From the NCBI RefSeq assembly GCF_022844465.1, contig NZ_JALHLP010000002.1, forward strand, positions 186,001-250,000: 64,000 bases of DNA, given 5' to 3'. This document shows, one piece after another, positions 62,017-64,000 of the stretch; the stretch's first letter is position 1; the number at the start of each line of letters is the position of its first letter. The notes under the pieces were generated by a model, which was not told the DNA's origin, ran no database searches, and was given only the letters and a program-made list of their open reading frames with translations. A program made the translations under genes and the position numbers. The stretch is from Bradyrhizobium sp. (GTDB taxonomy: Bacteria; Pseudomonadota; Alphaproteobacteria; Rhizobiales; Xanthobacteraceae).

Positions 62017-62793
62017 CTAGTCTCCTTCGGTAGGATCGATATCACCCCTGCGCAGTCTTTCTGCGGCGAGGCGGTGTTTCTTGGTATTCGTCGGTTCCGG
62101 CCTGGTGCCGGGCCTAGTACCGGGTTTCGGCCTCGGCTTGTTGCTCTTGGCCGGGTCGCTTTTCCTGGCGTGCGGCGGCGGTGGCGGCGCCAGCCCCAGA
62201 TTCTGTTTGAGCGCGCGCTCGGCGGCCTTGCCGCGCCGCATCGATTCCGCAATCAGCTCGTCGGTCAGAACCAGGCGCGCATCGGCGATGTCTTCCATCA
62301 CCAGCAGCACCTCGGCATCTTCGCCTTCGCGTATGTCGTCGCGATGCAGCCGCACGGTGTCGCCCTCGCAGCCGGCGAGAAGCCCGCGGAAACGCTTGCG
62401 GCCCTGATGGGCGACCGCCATTTCGACCTTCACGAGATGGCCGGTGTAGCGCTCGAAGTCGGAACGGCGCACCAGCGGGCGATCGATGCCCGGCGAGGAT
62501 ATCTCCAGCCGGTAGGCGCGGTCGATCGGGTCGGCGACATCGAGCACCGGCGACAGCGCCCGCGAGATCGCCTCGCAATCCTCGATCTGCATGGTTCCAT
62601 CGGGCCGCTCGGCCATGATCTGCACGGTGCAGCCGTATTCGCCCGAAATCTTGATCCGGACCAGCCGGTAGCCCATGCCCTGCAACACCGGTCCGGCGAC
62701 CGCCGACACCCGCGCCGCCGCGCCGGGCTCGACAACGAGCCGGGGCTCGGCCAACAGGTCGACATCCTCTGAAGCAGCAGTTGGATCGGTCAT
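62017..62793 (-). CDS. rimP: Ribosome maturation factor RimP
   Basis: A 258-residue factor for 30S maturation, first gene of the operon. The core has [53 protein letters not shown] and [15 protein letters not shown] basic, Pro/Lys-rich C-terminal tail (about residues 195-258) is typical of Bradyrhizobium. The ATG at 62793 ([20 protein letters not shown]) is preferred; a TTG four codons upstream is the only alternative. A promoter and a terminator-like hairpin lie upstream. Confidence 0.94.
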   Translation of the reverse strand: MTDPTAASEDVDLLAEPRLVVEPGAAARVSAVAGPVLQGMGYRLVRIKISGEYGCTVQIMAERPDGTMQIEDCEAISRALSPVLDVADPIDRAYRLEISSPGIDRPLVRRSDFERYTGHLVKVEMAVAHQGRKRFRGLLAGCEGDTVRLHRDDIREGEDAEVLLVMEDIADARLVLTDELIAESMRRGKAAERALKQNLGLAPPPPPHARKSDPAKSNKPRPKPGTRPGTRPEPTNTKKHRLAAERLRRGDIDPTEGD

Positions 62794-62907
62794 GTCGAGG
62801 GTCAAGAGAGTTTTTCTAGCCTGGGTTGAAGCCGGATCACCACCGCGATCCGGCCGGTTAGCTGAACCGCACCCGAAGCCGTTTCGGACCGGGCTCGTTC
62901 AGGTAAC

Positions 62908-62937
62908 AAAAAAGAGCGGGTCCCGGGGGGCCCACTC
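62908..62937 (-). terminator. Terminator-like hairpin (attenuator candidate) in the rimP leader
   Basis: On the minus strand GAGTGGG pairs CCCGCTC (one mismatch) with an inner GGG/CCC helix, followed by TTTTTTG. It lies 114 bp before the rimP ATG and about 30 nt after the predicted start of transcription, so it would stop the operon message early unless prevented. NusA, encoded in the operon, is a natural candidate for control. Confidence 0.65.
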
Positions 62938-62974
62938 TCAATACGCGATCGTATGAGAACCATAAGTTGCCGTG

Positions 62975-63003
62975 GATATAGCGGTTTTTCAGCAATCCGA
63001 CAA
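62975..63003 (-). promoter_or_regulatory. Promoter of the rimP-nusA-infB operon
   Basis: On the minus strand TTGTCG (63003-62998) and TATATC (62980-62975) are separated by exactly 17 nt, a good housekeeping sigma pattern. Transcription would begin near 62968 and reach the rimP start after about 175 nt, passing the attenuator-like stem. Confidence 0.7.
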
Positions 63004-63093
63004 GGCCTGCGATCCCATTAACGGCAATTTTGCCGCGCCTTGACCTAACCCTTCCTTCACCAACGCCGCCTAGATTGGGTCAAAACCAGCAGA

Positions 63094-64000
63094 ATGGCCG
63101 GTTTGGACGGGCTAATGACACCAGCGCCATCGCTAATCCCTGAGCTTGACGAAATTGTCGGCCGTGGCGACCCCAAGCGCCGCAACGATGCCGTGCGCCG
63201 CATCAGCGAACTGTATCTGCAGGGTGCGGCGAGCTTCACTTCCGACCATGTCTCCCTGTTCGACGAAGTCCTGACCAGCCTTGTCCCACACGCCGAAGTC
63301 ACATCGCGCGCCGAACTGGCCGAGCGGTTGTCGGTTCTGGAGAACGCGCCGCGCGGCCTTGTCGGCCAACTGGCGCAGGAAGACGAAATTGCAGTTGCCG
63401 GTCCGCTGCTGCGCCGGTCCACCGTCATCGATGAACAGATGCTGGTCGAAATCGCCGCTGCCAAGGGCCAGGATCATCTGCTGGCCATGGCCGAGCGGCC
63501 GACGCTATCGTCCGAGGTTACCGACGTCCTTGTCAGCCGCGGCGACCGCGCCGTGGTGCGCCGCACCGCCGGCAATGCCGGCGCCAACTTCTCCGCGGGC
63601 GGCTATTCGAGCCTGATCCAGCGCGCGGGCCAGGATGGCGTACTGACGATCAGACTCGGCCAGCGTGACGATCTCTCTTCGGAACAATTGAAGGATCTTC
63701 TGGGCGGTTCGATCGACATCGTCCGCCGCCGCCTGGTCAAGGTGGTGAAACCCGAGCGGCAGGCCGAGATCAAGCAGGCAATGGCCGATATCACCGGCGT
63801 GAAGGGATGGGCTTTGAGCCGCGACTTTTCGCTGGCGCAGCGAACGGTCCTGAAGCTGGGCCGCGAGGGCTCGCTCGGCGAAGGCGCGTTGCTCAACTTT
63901 GCCAAGGCCTTCAAATACGAAGAGGCGGTAGCCACGCTCGCGGCGATGAGCGGCGTCGAGATCGAAACCCTTGATCGCCTGATCAGCGGCGAGCGCGACG
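63094..64000 (+). CDS. DUF2336 domain protein (partial, runs off the right edge)
   Basis: The first 302 residues of a plus-strand protein with no stop before the window end. It begins MAGLDGLMTPAPSLIPELDE; an internal ATG at 63115 (MTPAPSLIPELDEIV) is an equally likely start and matches homologues better. It contains the HEAT-like helical repeats of DUF2336: RNDAVRRISELYLQG, DHVSLFDEVL, LAQEDEIAVAGPLLRRS, VTDVLVSRGDRAVVRRTAGN and ALSRDFSLAQRTVLKLGREG. This family is frequent in Bradyrhizobium and of unknown function. The gap before it holds the divergent rimP promoter. Confidence 0.85.
   Translation, partial: MAGLDGLMTPAPSLIPELDEIVGRGDPKRRNDAVRRISELYLQGAASFTSDHVSLFDEVLTSLVPHAEVTSRAELAERLSVLENAPRGLVGQLAQEDEIAVAGPLLRRSTVIDEQMLVEIAAAKGQDHLLAMAERPTLSSEVTDVLVSRGDRAVVRRTAGNAGANFSAGGYSSLIQRAGQDGVLTIRLGQRDDLSSEQLKDLLGGSIDIVRRRLVKVVKPERQAEIKQAMADITGVKGWALSRDFSLAQRTVLKLGREGSLGEGALLNFAKAFKYEEAVATLAAMSGVEIETLDRLISGERD

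Overview
The window is about 64 kb of GC-rich alphaproteobacterial chromosome. It most probably comes from Bradyrhizobium or a very close relative. The main evidence is an Irr iron regulator with both the GCPWHD heme motif and an HHH motif, a ROSE-type thermometer before a small heat-shock gene, the divL-tsaE/amgK-murU-addB-addA-trxA order, the aroA-cmk-rpsA and trpFBA-accD-folC blocks, and several families of intergenic palindromic repeats that look typical of this genus. It is mostly ordinary core chromosome. I see no prophage, transposase, integrase or CRISPR array.

Layout. 1-7.4 kb: a DUF1150 gene and an sHsp gene with a ROSE leader; the ugpBAEC glycerol-3-phosphate importer with a Pho-box-like site; a CaiB-type CoA transferase; a fossil of an ohr gene; a GIY-YIG nuclease gene; and tRNA-Ala(GGC). 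7.4-13.8 kb: a FYDLN-acid protein gene, divergent from aroA-cmk-rpsA, then sppA and ihfB. 13.9-19.7 kb: a LapA-domain gene, trpF-trpB-trpA, accD and folC. 19.7-32.2 kb (minus strand): divL, a fused tsaE-amgK gene, a PilZ gene, murU, addB, addA and trxA. These combine polarity signalling, MurNAc recycling and double-strand-break repair. 32.5-36.8 kb (minus): ubiE, ubiB, coaBC and dut; here CoaBC carries an N-terminal ribbon-helix-helix domain. 36.9-44.1 kb: mutM, a gamma-glutamyltransferase, a degenerate protease-like protein, a MoeB/ThiF protein, a D-2-hydroxyacid dehydrogenase and an SH3 protein. 44.3-52.2 kb: irr divergent from fabA-fabB-fabV, oxyR divergent from katG, and an exported superoxide dismutase. 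52.4-62.8 kb (minus): the rimP-nusA-ylxR-infB-rbfA-truB-rpsO-pnp translation and RNA operon, with a candidate attenuator at its head and a long hairpin before pnp. The window ends inside a DUF2336 gene.

How the genes work together. fabA and fabB make unsaturated fatty acids, and the enoyl-reductase slot is filled by FabV. AmgK and MurU together return MurNAc to UDP-MurNAc. OxyR, KatG and SOD form a peroxide and superoxide defence block. I found no clearly new defence or biosynthetic system. The most unusual items are the RHH-CoaBC fusion with an AT-rich inverted repeat at its promoter, FabV in place of FabI, the TsaE-AmgK fusion, a protease fold with a degraded catalytic triad, and the RNA-leader structures upstream of hsp20, rimP and pnp.
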